From contig NZ_WSUT01000005.1 in NCBI RefSeq assembly GCF_009789535.1, positions 1,079,001-1,143,000 of the forward strand: DNA of 64,000 nt, in the 5' to 3' direction. The notes beneath the pieces were generated by a model. The model did no database searches, was not told where the DNA came from, and saw only the letters and a program-made list of their open reading frames with translations. This DNA comes from Sphingomonas carotinifaciens (GTDB lineage: Bacteria > Pseudomonadota > Alphaproteobacteria > Sphingomonadales > Sphingomonadaceae). Below are positions 16,830-25,069 of this stretch, one piece after another. The position numbers and the translations under genes were made by a program. Every line of letters starts with the position of its first letter. The stretch's first letter is position 1.

Positions 16830-18752
16830 TCACCGCACCGTGAACGCACCCACCTCCGCCACGATCAGCTTGCCCGCGGGCACGGCGGTGGCGGCAAAGG
16901 ACAGGCGCAGGAAACGCGCCCGGCGCGCCGTGTCGAAGGTTACGCGCTGGGTGGCGAGCGCATAGGCGATGTTGCCGAACTCGCCCGCCGCACCGGGCGT
17001 CCACGTCTTGCCGTCCATGCTCGTCTCGCAGACATAGCCGCGCGGCGGTGCGGTGTCCTTGGCGACGGTGCGCGACGGCGTCAGGCTGAAGCCGGCGAGC
17101 ATCTGTGCGGCGCCCAGGTCGATCGTCACCTGCGCCGGGGCCGCCGCGCTGGGGGCGGGGACGGTCCAGCGCGTCGCCGCCTCGTTGTCGATCAACGCCT
17201 CCGCACCCGTCCCCGATGCGGCGACGATGCGCCAGCCCTGCTTGGCAAGGATCGTCGGATCGGACGAGCGCACCGGCGCGACCGGTACCGGCGCCGCCTG
17301 TCGGAATAGCGCGATCTCGCTGATCGCGGGGCAGGCGGGGGCCTCCACGATGCGCAGGCGCAGGCGCCGCGCGGTGACGGGCTTGGGCAGGCGGATGATG
17401 CGCTGGGCGGAGATGCACTCGTGCTCCGCCACCTGGCGCCAGCCCTGGCCCTCGTCCAGATCGATCGCAAAGCGCGTCACGCGGACGCCGAGCGGCAGAT
17501 ATTCGCGCAGGCGGATCACGTCGAACGGCTTGCCCGGCGGCAGGTCCAGCGTCAGGCTGGGCGTGGTCACGCCGTCCGGCGACGACCAATAGGTGTCGCG
17601 GTTGCCGTCTAGCACGCGGGCCGCGGCAAAGGCCGCACCGCGCTCATGACTGGCGCGCACGACGGCACCTTGTGCAAGATTCGTCGCATAGGTTCTGGCC
17701 TGCGCATCGCCGAAGCTTTTCAGCACGGCGACATCGTGTGCGTGCAGTTGGCCGGTGCGGTCGGGTGGCAGGTTGAGGTTCAGGTTCGTGCCGCGGCCGA
17801 CCGATTCGTCGTACAGGCGCAGCAGACGCTGAGGATCCTTGACCTTGGCATCCTCGTCGGCGTGGTAGAACCAGCCCGGCCGGATCGACACGTCGGTTTC
17901 CGCCGGCCACCACAGCGGCGCCCCGCGCACGCCCGAATTGCCCTCCGACTGGACATAAGGGTGGTTGGGCATGGTCGGCCAGCAGGGATCGCCCGCAATG
18001 CCGTCCTCATTGCCCACCCAGCGCACATCGGCGCCGAGCGGATCGAAGGTGCAGGCCATCGGCTGATGCTGGTGAACGAGCGCGATCATGCTGGGCCAGT
18101 TGTAATAGGCCGGCGCGTCGATCTTGCGCGTCTCGCGCGCGCCGCCGTAATAGCCGTCGCCGCCATTGGCCCCGTCGAACCAGAATTCGAACAGTTCGCC
18201 GTAGCGCGTGCAAAGCTCGACGATCTGCGCACGAAAATAGTCGATATAGCCCTGCCGGCCATAGTCGGGATGGTTGCGGTCCCAGGGCGAGAGATACAGG
18301 CCGAAGGCGAGGCCGGCACGCCGCGTCGCCCGCTCCATCTCGCCGACGATGTCGCCCCGGCCGTTCTTGTACGGGCTGTTGCGGATGCAATGTTCGGTCA
18401 GCTTCGTCGGCCACAGGCAGAAGCCGTCATGATGCTTGGCGGTCAGGATGATGCCGCGCATGCCGCCCGCCTTGGCCGCGGCGACGATCTGGTCGGGATC
18501 GAAGTCGCTGGGGTTGAACAGCGTCGGGCTCTCGTCGCCGTAACCCCATTCGCGATCGGTGAAGGCGTTGATCGAGAAATGGACGAAAGCGTACTGCTCG
18601 CGCATGTGCCAGGCGAGCTGTCGCTTCGACGGCGTCGCGCCCCAAGGTTTCGGTGCGCCTGCCGGCGTTTGCGCAAAGGCGGGCGTCAAGGCGGGCAGGG
18701 CCGCCCCGGCGGCACCGGCGGCGATCAGCGAGCGGCGGGTGAGATCGGTCAT
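16830..18752 (-). CDS. GH29 alpha-L-fucosidase with C-terminal sugar-binding (F5/8-type) regions
   Basis: This enzyme hydrolyses terminal alpha-L-fucose and is probably periplasmic. It has 640 residues from ATG 18752 (GGAG 7 nt upstream); ATG 18767, which overlaps the GH92 stop, would add five residues. A twin-arginine leader (TRRSLIAAGAAGAALP) is present. The GH29 barrel has the His-rich LTAKHHDGFCLW motif at 103-114 and nucleophile Asp 193 in FEFWFDGANGG. After about 400, two discoidin-like beta-sandwich regions follow (SHERGAAFAAARVLDGN, and a second ending in FTVR). In N-glycan terms it would remove antennary or core fucose. It is the last gene of the operon. Linkage preference (alpha-1,3 or 1,6) cannot be read from sequence. 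Confidence 0.92.
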   Translation of the reverse strand: MTDLTRRSLIAAGAAGAALPALTPAFAQTPAGAPKPWGATPSKRQLAWHMREQYAFVHFSINAFTDREWGYGDESPTLFNPSDFDPDQIVAAAKAGGMRGIILTAKHHDGFCLWPTKLTEHCIRNSPYKNGRGDIVGEMERATRRAGLAFGLYLSPWDRNHPDYGRQGYIDYFRAQIVELCTRYGELFEFWFDGANGGDGYYGGARETRKIDAPAYYNWPSMIALVHQHQPMACTFDPLGADVRWVGNEDGIAGDPCWPTMPNHPYVQSEGNSGVRGAPLWWPAETDVSIRPGWFYHADEDAKVKDPQRLLRLYDESVGRGTNLNLNLPPDRTGQLHAHDVAVLKSFGDAQARTYATNLAQGAVVRASHERGAAFAAARVLDGNRDTYWSSPDGVTTPSLTLDLPPGKPFDVIRLREYLPLGVRVTRFAIDLDEGQGWRQVAEHECISAQRIIRLPKPVTARRLRLRIVEAPACPAISEIALFRQAAPVPVAPVRSSDPTILAKQGWRIVAASGTGAEALIDNEAATRWTVPAPSAAAPAQVTIDLGAAQMLAGFSLTPSRTVAKDTAPPRGYVCETSMDGKTWTPGAAGEFGNIAYALATQRVTFDTARRARFLRLSFAATAVPAGKLIVAEVGAFTVR

Positions 18753-18766
18753 GCGAGGCTCCGGCA

Positions 18767-21094
18767 TCAGGCGGGGGTGCGGCCGAACGAGGGCGGCCGG
18801 TCGGCAAGCGCACGGCCGAAGCCGGGTTCGGGCGTCGCGCTCATCGTAAAGGTCAGGCGGCCGCCCTTCACCAGATCGGCATGGGAAATCCAGCTTTTGG
18901 TCCAGGGGCGGCCGTTCCACTGCACCGATTTCACATAGGGCGTCGTCGGTCCGTTGCCCGGCGCCTCGACCACCAGCTTTCGGCGGCCGGGCAGCGTCAG
19001 CGTCGCGCGTTCGAACAGGGGCGAGCCGAAGACATAGACCGCCTCGACCGGATCGACCGGGTAGAAGCCGAGCGCGGACAGCACGAACCATGCGCTCATC
19101 TGTCCGCAATCGTCGTTGCCGATGATGCCGTCGGGATCGTTCTTGTACATCTCGGTCAGCAGGCGGCGGACCATGCCCTGCGTCTTCCACGGCGCGCCGA
19201 CATAGGCGTAGAGATAAGCGGCATGCTGGTCCGGCTCGTTGCCATGCGCATATTGGCCGACCAGCCCGGAAATGTCGGGCGGCGCGTTTTCGGGCAGCGT
19301 GGAGGGCGCGTTGAACAGCGCATCCAGCTTCGCCTCGAACGCGCGCTCGCCGCCCATGTGCGCGATCAGGCCGTAGACGTCGTGCTGGTTCAGGAAGGTC
19401 GCCTGCCAGCCATTGGCCTCGGTATAGTCGCGCCACCAGGGTTTGGGCATGTGGCCGAGCTGGATCGGATCATAGTCCTTCCACCATGTGCCATCGTCGA
19501 AGCGGGGGCGGGCAAAGCCGATCGCGGGATCGATGACGTTGCGCCAGTTGCCCGACCGCTTGAGCAGGCGGTCCGCCTCCGCCGTCCGGCCGGCGGCACG
19601 CGCGATTTTGGAGGATGCCCAGTCGTCATAGGCATATTCCTGCGTGCGGCTGACGCTTTCGAACCATTTGTCGGCGGGCACATAGCCTTTGGCGTCATAC
19701 AGGTCGCGGCCCTTGGAATTGTCGAGGTCGCGCATGGTGAAGTCGAACGAGCGTTTGGCGATGTTGGGCCAGGCGGCGGCGTAATCGGCCTTGATCCCCT
19801 TGGCCTGCGCCTCGGCCAGCACCGGCACCGCGTGCCAGCCGATCATCGTCCCCGTCTCCACGCCCTGAAGCGGCCAGACGAGCGGCCCCAGCGGGCTTTG
19901 GGCGGTCTGGCGGATCATGTCGGAGACCAGGCTCTGCACCCGGTCGGGCGCGACGATGGTCAGGAGCGGATGCAGCGCACGGTAGGTGTCCCACAGCGAA
20001 TAGGTCGAATAGGCGCGCTCGCCCGCGGGCAGCGTGTGGACCTGCCGGTCCATGCCGACATAGCGGCCGTCGACGTCGGAGAAGAGGGTGGGGGCGAGCA
20101 GCGCGTGGTAGAGCGCCGAGGTCATGATCGTGCGCTGGTCGGGCGTGCCGCCCTCCACCGCGACCGCGTCCAGCTCGCGCGCCCAGGTCTTGGCGGCATC
20201 GCGGCGTACGGTGTCGAAGTTCCAGTGCCGCGCCTCGGCGGCCAGATTGCGGCGCGCGCCGTCCACATCGACGCCGGAGATGCCGCAGCGGATCAGCACC
20301 GGCTTCGCGCCGGCATCGTCATAATGCAGCACCGCCTTCACCCGCTTGCCCTGCACCCCGGCGGCGCCGGCGGGCTGCTCGGCATCATCGTCGCCGTAGA
20401 AGGTGATGCGGTCGGGCTTGCGCGACAGCTGCATCGCGAAATGGATGCGCCGGCCCTTGGCCCAGCGATGGACGCGGCGGCCGCCGGTCAGCGTGCCGTC
20501 CGCATCGACCGCAAGGCTGGCCTCGTCGATCAGGGGCGCGGCGTCGGACTTGTCGAGGATCAGGTGCGACAGGTCGACCAGGATATGCCCGGCGCCGGCC
20601 GGGAAGGTGTAGCGGTGCCAGCCGGTCCGCTCGGTCACGGTCAGCTCGGCCCGCACGCCCGATTCCAGCGCGACCCGGTAATAGCCGGGTTCGGCATGCT
20701 CCGCCGAGAAGCGCTGGCGATAGCCGGCATCGGGGTTGCCGAGCGGGCCGGGGAGCAGCTGCACGGGCCCGCGCGTCGGCACCACCAGCACGTCCAGCAT
20801 GTCGCCGATGCCGGTGCCCGACAGGTGCGTATGGCTGAACCCCATGATCGAGCCGTCGCCGTGGTGATAGCCCGAGCAGGTGTCCCAGCGCTCCACATCG
20901 GTATCGGGCGACAATTGCACCATGCCCGACGGCAGGGTGGCGCCGGGATAGGTGTGGCCGTCGCCGCCGGTGCCGATGAACAGGTTCGCGCGGGGCCGCG
21001 CCGGCCGCGCGGCAAGCGCGGGCAGGGGCATGCCCAGCGCCGCGGCGGAGGCGAGCAGGCTGCGGCGGGAGACGGTACCGGGCGTGGTCATCAT
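18767..21094 (-). CDS. GH92 calcium-dependent exo-alpha-mannosidase
   Basis: This exo-acting alpha-mannosidase of family GH92 removes alpha-1,2/1,3-linked mannose from high-mannose glycans, based on family knowledge. It has 775 residues with a twin-arginine leader (SRRSLLASAAALG). The family hallmark start NLFIGTGGDGHTYPGATLP is present near residue 37. The GFSHTHLSGTG motif lies around 85. The C-terminal signature GNDDCGQMSAWFVLSALGFYP starts at 659. Length is normal for the family. AGGA lies 6 nt before the ATG. It sits between the GH125 gene (37-nt gap) and GH29 (stop overlapping a possible GH29 start). The family call is firm; the linkage is inferred. Confidence 0.95.
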   Translation of the reverse strand: MMTTPGTVSRRSLLASAAALGMPLPALAARPARPRANLFIGTGGDGHTYPGATLPSGMVQLSPDTDVERWDTCSGYHHGDGSIMGFSHTHLSGTGIGDMLDVLVVPTRGPVQLLPGPLGNPDAGYRQRFSAEHAEPGYYRVALESGVRAELTVTERTGWHRYTFPAGAGHILVDLSHLILDKSDAAPLIDEASLAVDADGTLTGGRRVHRWAKGRRIHFAMQLSRKPDRITFYGDDDAEQPAGAAGVQGKRVKAVLHYDDAGAKPVLIRCGISGVDVDGARRNLAAEARHWNFDTVRRDAAKTWARELDAVAVEGGTPDQRTIMTSALYHALLAPTLFSDVDGRYVGMDRQVHTLPAGERAYSTYSLWDTYRALHPLLTIVAPDRVQSLVSDMIRQTAQSPLGPLVWPLQGVETGTMIGWHAVPVLAEAQAKGIKADYAAAWPNIAKRSFDFTMRDLDNSKGRDLYDAKGYVPADKWFESVSRTQEYAYDDWASSKIARAAGRTAEADRLLKRSGNWRNVIDPAIGFARPRFDDGTWWKDYDPIQLGHMPKPWWRDYTEANGWQATFLNQHDVYGLIAHMGGERAFEAKLDALFNAPSTLPENAPPDISGLVGQYAHGNEPDQHAAYLYAYVGAPWKTQGMVRRLLTEMYKNDPDGIIGNDDCGQMSAWFVLSALGFYPVDPVEAVYVFGSPLFERATLTLPGRRKLVVEAPGNGPTTPYVKSVQWNGRPWTKSWISHADLVKGGRLTFTMSATPEPGFGRALADRPPSFGRTPA

Positions 21095-21131
21095 CGGTGG
21101 TCCTGCTGATAAAGGGAAAGGGCGCAGGCGA

Positions 21132-22556
21132 TCACAGCGCTTCGCTCAGGATCGCGGGGTTGGTGCGGGCCAGCGTCACGATCAGCTGGCCGAACAGGCC
21201 GTTGGTCCAGGCGAACCAGTGGCGGGTGAACTTCGAGGGATCGTCCTGAAAGAACGCCTCGTGCATGAAGCCGGTGTTCGCATCGGTATCGCGCAGCGTC
21301 TTCAGGCAGGCGCGGATGGTCGCTGCGTCGTTCGTCGACATGGCGCGCATGATCAGCGACATGGGCCAGATCCAGCCGAGCCCGACATGCGGCCCGCCAA
21401 TGCCTTCCCCGGCCGTGCCGCGGAAGAAATAAGGGTTGGCATCGCTCCACGCCGCCGCCTCGGTCCGCCGCCACAGCGGATCGTCCATCGGCACGCAGCC
21501 GAGATAGCCGAGCGCGGACAGCGAAGGGACGTTGGCGTCGTCCATGAAGAGCGCGTTGCCGAAGCCGTCGACCTCATACGCCCAGACATCCGACCCGTCG
21601 CGCAGGCGCATCGTGCCCCACTGGCGCAGCGCCGCCTCCACCTCGTCGGCGAGCGCGGTGGCGTCACGGGCAAGCGCGGCGTCGCCGCGCGCCTCGTTCG
21701 CGACCACCGCCATTTCGCGCAAGGTCGTCACCGCGAACCAGTTGGACGGGATCAGGAAGAGATATTGGGTCGCATCGTCGGACGGGCGGAAGCCCGAGGC
21801 GATCAGGCCGACCGGGCGCATCGGGTTGCCCCAGCCCTCCAGCGGCATCGTCTCGGTATTGCGGTCGGAGGTGCGCAGGAAGCTGTACGGCCCGCGATTG
21901 TCCTTGCGCTGCTGTTCGCGAAAGGTGCGGATCGTGGCGCGCGCGCCCTCGCTCCACGTCGCGTCGAACGGCCGCTTGTCGCGGGTCGCCTGCCAATATT
22001 CATAGGCGAGGCGCATCGGGTAGCAGAGCGAGTCGATCTCCCACTTCCGCTCCGCGACGCCCGGCTTCATCTCGGTCCGGTCCTTTTGCGACCATTCGAG
22101 GTTGGACGGTGCGGTCGGGTCCTCCATGAAGGCGTTGGCATAGGGATCGATCAGGATGCAGCGCGCCTGCCGCGCGATCAGGCCGCGGAACAGCTCGGCC
22201 AGCTTCGCATCCTCGCGCGCCAGATGCAGATAGGGGCGCACCTGTGCCGAGGAATCGCGCAGCCACAGCGCGTTGATGTCGCCGGTGATGACGAACGCGT
22301 CGGGGCCGCCGTTCGCGGTGCCCATCTTCACCGTGGTGTCGAGCGTGTTCGGGTAGCAGTTGCCGAACATCCAGCGCAGCTTGGGATCGCCGATCCGCTT
22401 CGACACGCGCGCGATCTCGCGCTCGACCGCGGGGCTGGTGAAGCGGCGCTGGCCGGGTGCCGGGCGCCTGGACGGCAGCGCAGGCGCGGCGGCGAAGGCG
22501 GGTGCGGCGGCGAGCGCGCCCGCGCCCGCGACGAACTGGCGACGGTCGACGATCAC
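21132..22556 (-). CDS. GH125 exo-alpha-1,6-mannosidase
   Basis: This is an inverting exo-alpha-1,6-mannosidase of family GH125, expected to cut the alpha-1,6 branch of the N-glycan core or yeast mannan. I start it at a GTG (22556) that overlaps the upstream GH3 stop as GTGA and has GGAG about 10 nt before it. This gives 474 residues with a twin-arginine leader (DRRQFVAGAGALAAAP). Conserved family stretches are MFGNCYPNTLDTT (63-75), ITGDINALWLRDSSAQ (90-105) and KWEIDSLCYP, plus the late WFAWTNGLFGQLI. An upstream ATG at 22640 would precede any ribosome binding site and destroy the leader. Pairing with GH92 and GH2-mannosidase genes is typical of N-glycan loci. Confidence 0.94.
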   Translation of the reverse strand: MIVDRRQFVAGAGALAAAPAFAAAPALPSRRPAPGQRRFTSPAVEREIARVSKRIGDPKLRWMFGNCYPNTLDTTVKMGTANGGPDAFVITGDINALWLRDSSAQVRPYLHLAREDAKLAELFRGLIARQARCILIDPYANAFMEDPTAPSNLEWSQKDRTEMKPGVAERKWEIDSLCYPMRLAYEYWQATRDKRPFDATWSEGARATIRTFREQQRKDNRGPYSFLRTSDRNTETMPLEGWGNPMRPVGLIASGFRPSDDATQYLFLIPSNWFAVTTLREMAVVANEARGDAALARDATALADEVEAALRQWGTMRLRDGSDVWAYEVDGFGNALFMDDANVPSLSALGYLGCVPMDDPLWRRTEAAAWSDANPYFFRGTAGEGIGGPHVGLGWIWPMSLIMRAMSTNDAATIRACLKTLRDTDANTGFMHEAFFQDDPSKFTRHWFAWTNGLFGQLIVTLARTNPAILSEAL

Positions 22557-25069
22557 TTGGGCAACTCCGTGTCCGCACCCGTCACGCTGAACGACACCCA
22601 CTGGCCGGGCGCGGTGTCCGGCTGACCACCACCGATCCACAGGCGATAGTCGCCCGGCACGACATGGCGGCGCCCGTCGCGATCGACCACGCTCATCGCG
22701 CGCGGATCGAGCGTGAAGCGCGCGGTGACCGTCTTGCCGGGCCGGGGCGCGACGTGGGTGAAGCCGACGAGCTGGCGTTGCAGTACCGGCGCGGTCATCG
22801 ATCCCGGCCTTTGTGCGGGCGGCACCAGATAGGCCTGCACCACCTCCTCGCCGTCGCGCGCGCCGGCATTGGTGACGCGCGCGGTGACGGTCAGGTCCTG
22901 ACCCGCAGCGACGCTGGCCGGCGCCTGCACGCCGTCATAGCCGAAGCGGGTATAGGACAGGCCGTGGCCGAAGCCCCAGAGCGGCGTGCCGGTGAAGTAG
23001 CGATAGGTGCGCTCCTTCATCCCGTAATCGACGAATGCGGGCAGGTCGGTCGTCGTCTTGTAGACGGTGACGGGCAGGCGGCCCGACGGGTTGGTGGTGC
23101 CCGCCAGCACCTCGGCCAGCGCGGTGCCACCGGCCTCGCCCGGATACCAGACGGTCAGCACCGATGCCGCCACCGTCGGGTCCACCGCGACCGCGCTGCC
23201 GCTGGCCAGCACCAGCACGATCGGCTTGCCCGTCGCCTTCAGCGCGGCGAGCAGCCGTTGCTGCGCCGGCGGGATCATGATGTCGGTACGGTCGCCGCCG
23301 ACGAAGCCGGGCACCTGCACCTGAAGCGCCTCGCCCTCCAGATCGGGGGACAGGCCGCCGACCACCACCGCGACGTCCGCGCTCTCGGCCGCCTTCACGG
23401 CCTCGGCGATCATCGGCGCCTCCGGCGGCAGCCAGAGCAGGCGGAAGCTCTCGTCCTCGCTGGCGTGGTCCAGCATCAGGTCGAAGGGCTGCGGGCTGCC
23501 GTCGCTGTCCCAGGCGATCTCGACGCGCCCCTTGGGAACCGCGCCATCATGCAGCACGCGCCCGCCGATCGACAGGCGCGCGGTGTCGTGCGTCCGGCAA
23601 TCCTTCCAGCACTGCGCCTGATCCAGCATCAGTCGATACGCACCCGGCCCCGGCGGAGTGATCATCCCCGTCCAGCGGCCGACCCAGCCGGTCGCCGGCA
23701 GGCCTTCGACCGGGGGCACACGGGTGATGTCCAGGTCGATCTTGCGCGCGCGCTCCGTCTTCACCACGCGGCCGCCGACGCTGTAGGTCGCGGTCAGGTC
23801 CTTCAGCGCGGTTTCGGGCAGCACCACCGGCGCGCCATCGGCCAGCACCGACCCTTGCGCATAGGCGACCTGGCGGAACCTGGCGCGAATACCCTCCAGC
23901 GGGGTGACGGGATGCGCCGTGGTGCCGTGATAATTGGCCTGCAGCACGCCCAGATCGTCGGCATTGGCGCCGATCACCGCCAGTCTGGTGTCGGGCTTCA
24001 GCGGCAGGCGATCGCCCTCGTTCTTGAGCAGCACGATGCTCTTGCGCGCCGCCTCCAGCGCCAGCGCGCGGTGGGCGGGGGTGCCGATCTCGCTCGGCTT
24101 GATCCGGCTCCACGGGCTGGTCGCGCCGAACGCGATGCCGAGCGCGCGGCGGGCCTCCAGCGCGCGGGTGAGCGCGGTATCGACCTCCGCCTCGGTGACG
24201 AGGCCGCGGCGGACCGCCTCGGGCAGCGCGGCATAGGCGTTGCCGCAGTTCAGGTCGTTGCCGCCCTTGATCGCCGCCGCCGATGCACCGGCGCCGTCCA
24301 GACGGTAATGGTGGAACATGTGGATGTTGGCCACCGCGTCGCAGTCCGACACGGTAAAGCCCCGGAACCCCCAGTCGCGGCGCACCCGCACGTTCAGCAG
24401 GTCGCCACTCGCGCAGGCCGGCGTGCCGTGGATCGAGTTGTACGCGCACATCAGCGAGCGTGCCTTGCCGTCGATCACCGCCATGCGGAAGGCGGGCAGA
24501 TAGGTCGCCTCGACATCCTGCGGGGAGGGGTCGACATCGAAACCGTCGCGCCCGGCCTCCGGGCCGCTGTGCACCGCCAGATGCTTGGGCGTGGCGATCA
24601 CCTTGGGATGGACGGGGTCCGGCCCCTGCAATCCTTGCACGAAGGCGACGCCAAGCCTGCCCGTCAGATACGGGTCCTCGCCATACGTTTCCTGCCCCCG
24701 GCCCCAGCGCGGATCGCGGAAGATGTTGATGTTGGGCGACCAGATGGTCAGCCCTTCATAGATGCGGCGATCGGCCCCGGCGGGCCTGGCGTTGAACTTC
24801 GCGCGCGCCTCGGTCGCCACCACGTCGCCGATCCTGTTCACCAGCGCGGTGTCCCAGGTCGCGGCCATGCCGATCGCCTGGGGAAAGACGGTGGCATGGC
24901 CGTTGCGCGCCAGTCCGTGCAGCCCCTCGTTCCACCAGTCATAGGCGGGCAACCCGGCCTCGGCATCGGCGGGCGCGGTGCTTTGCAACTGCGCGGCCTT
25001 TTCCTCGATCGACATCGTCGCGATCGCGGTCGCGACGGGGTCTGCGGTTGCGAGCAGCAGCCAGATCAT
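22553..25069 (-). CDS. GH3 glycosidase with inserted PA14 domain (beta-xylosidase/glucosidase type)
   Basis: This family 3 glycoside hydrolase has 838 residues. The N-domain carries YDWWNEGLHG (43-52), RDPRWGRGQETYGEDPYL (118-135) and nucleophile Asp 242 in FTVSDCDAV. These patterns are common to the beta-xylosidase/beta-glucosidase branch. A PA14-like domain (about 424-548, with a Cys pair at 487/491) is inserted in the C-domain, and a fibronectin-III-like module ends the protein. In this context it is a candidate for removing beta-1,2-xylose from plant N-glycans, which is an inference. The N-terminus is odd: only a short hydrophobic stretch (MIWLLLATA) precedes the catalytic domain. Start and stop both overlap neighbours by 4 nt (ATGA, GTGA). 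Confidence 0.88.
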   Translation of the reverse strand: MIWLLLATADPVATAIATMSIEEKAAQLQSTAPADAEAGLPAYDWWNEGLHGLARNGHATVFPQAIGMAATWDTALVNRIGDVVATEARAKFNARPAGADRRIYEGLTIWSPNINIFRDPRWGRGQETYGEDPYLTGRLGVAFVQGLQGPDPVHPKVIATPKHLAVHSGPEAGRDGFDVDPSPQDVEATYLPAFRMAVIDGKARSLMCAYNSIHGTPACASGDLLNVRVRRDWGFRGFTVSDCDAVANIHMFHHYRLDGAGASAAAIKGGNDLNCGNAYAALPEAVRRGLVTEAEVDTALTRALEARRALGIAFGATSPWSRIKPSEIGTPAHRALALEAARKSIVLLKNEGDRLPLKPDTRLAVIGANADDLGVLQANYHGTTAHPVTPLEGIRARFRQVAYAQGSVLADGAPVVLPETALKDLTATYSVGGRVVKTERARKIDLDITRVPPVEGLPATGWVGRWTGMITPPGPGAYRLMLDQAQCWKDCRTHDTARLSIGGRVLHDGAVPKGRVEIAWDSDGSPQPFDLMLDHASEDESFRLLWLPPEAPMIAEAVKAAESADVAVVVGGLSPDLEGEALQVQVPGFVGGDRTDIMIPPAQQRLLAALKATGKPIVLVLASGSAVAVDPTVAASVLTVWYPGEAGGTALAEVLAGTTNPSGRLPVTVYKTTTDLPAFVDYGMKERTYRYFTGTPLWGFGHGLSYTRFGYDGVQAPASVAAGQDLTVTARVTNAGARDGEEVVQAYLVPPAQRPGSMTAPVLQRQLVGFTHVAPRPGKTVTARFTLDPRAMSVVDRDGRRHVVPGDYRLWIGGGQPDTAPGQWVSFSVTGADTELPK

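Noticed and set aside
18753..19436. N-terminal extension of the GH29 frame
   Set aside because: It overlaps the GH92 gene out of frame; a twin-arginine leader with a ribosome site starts at 18752.
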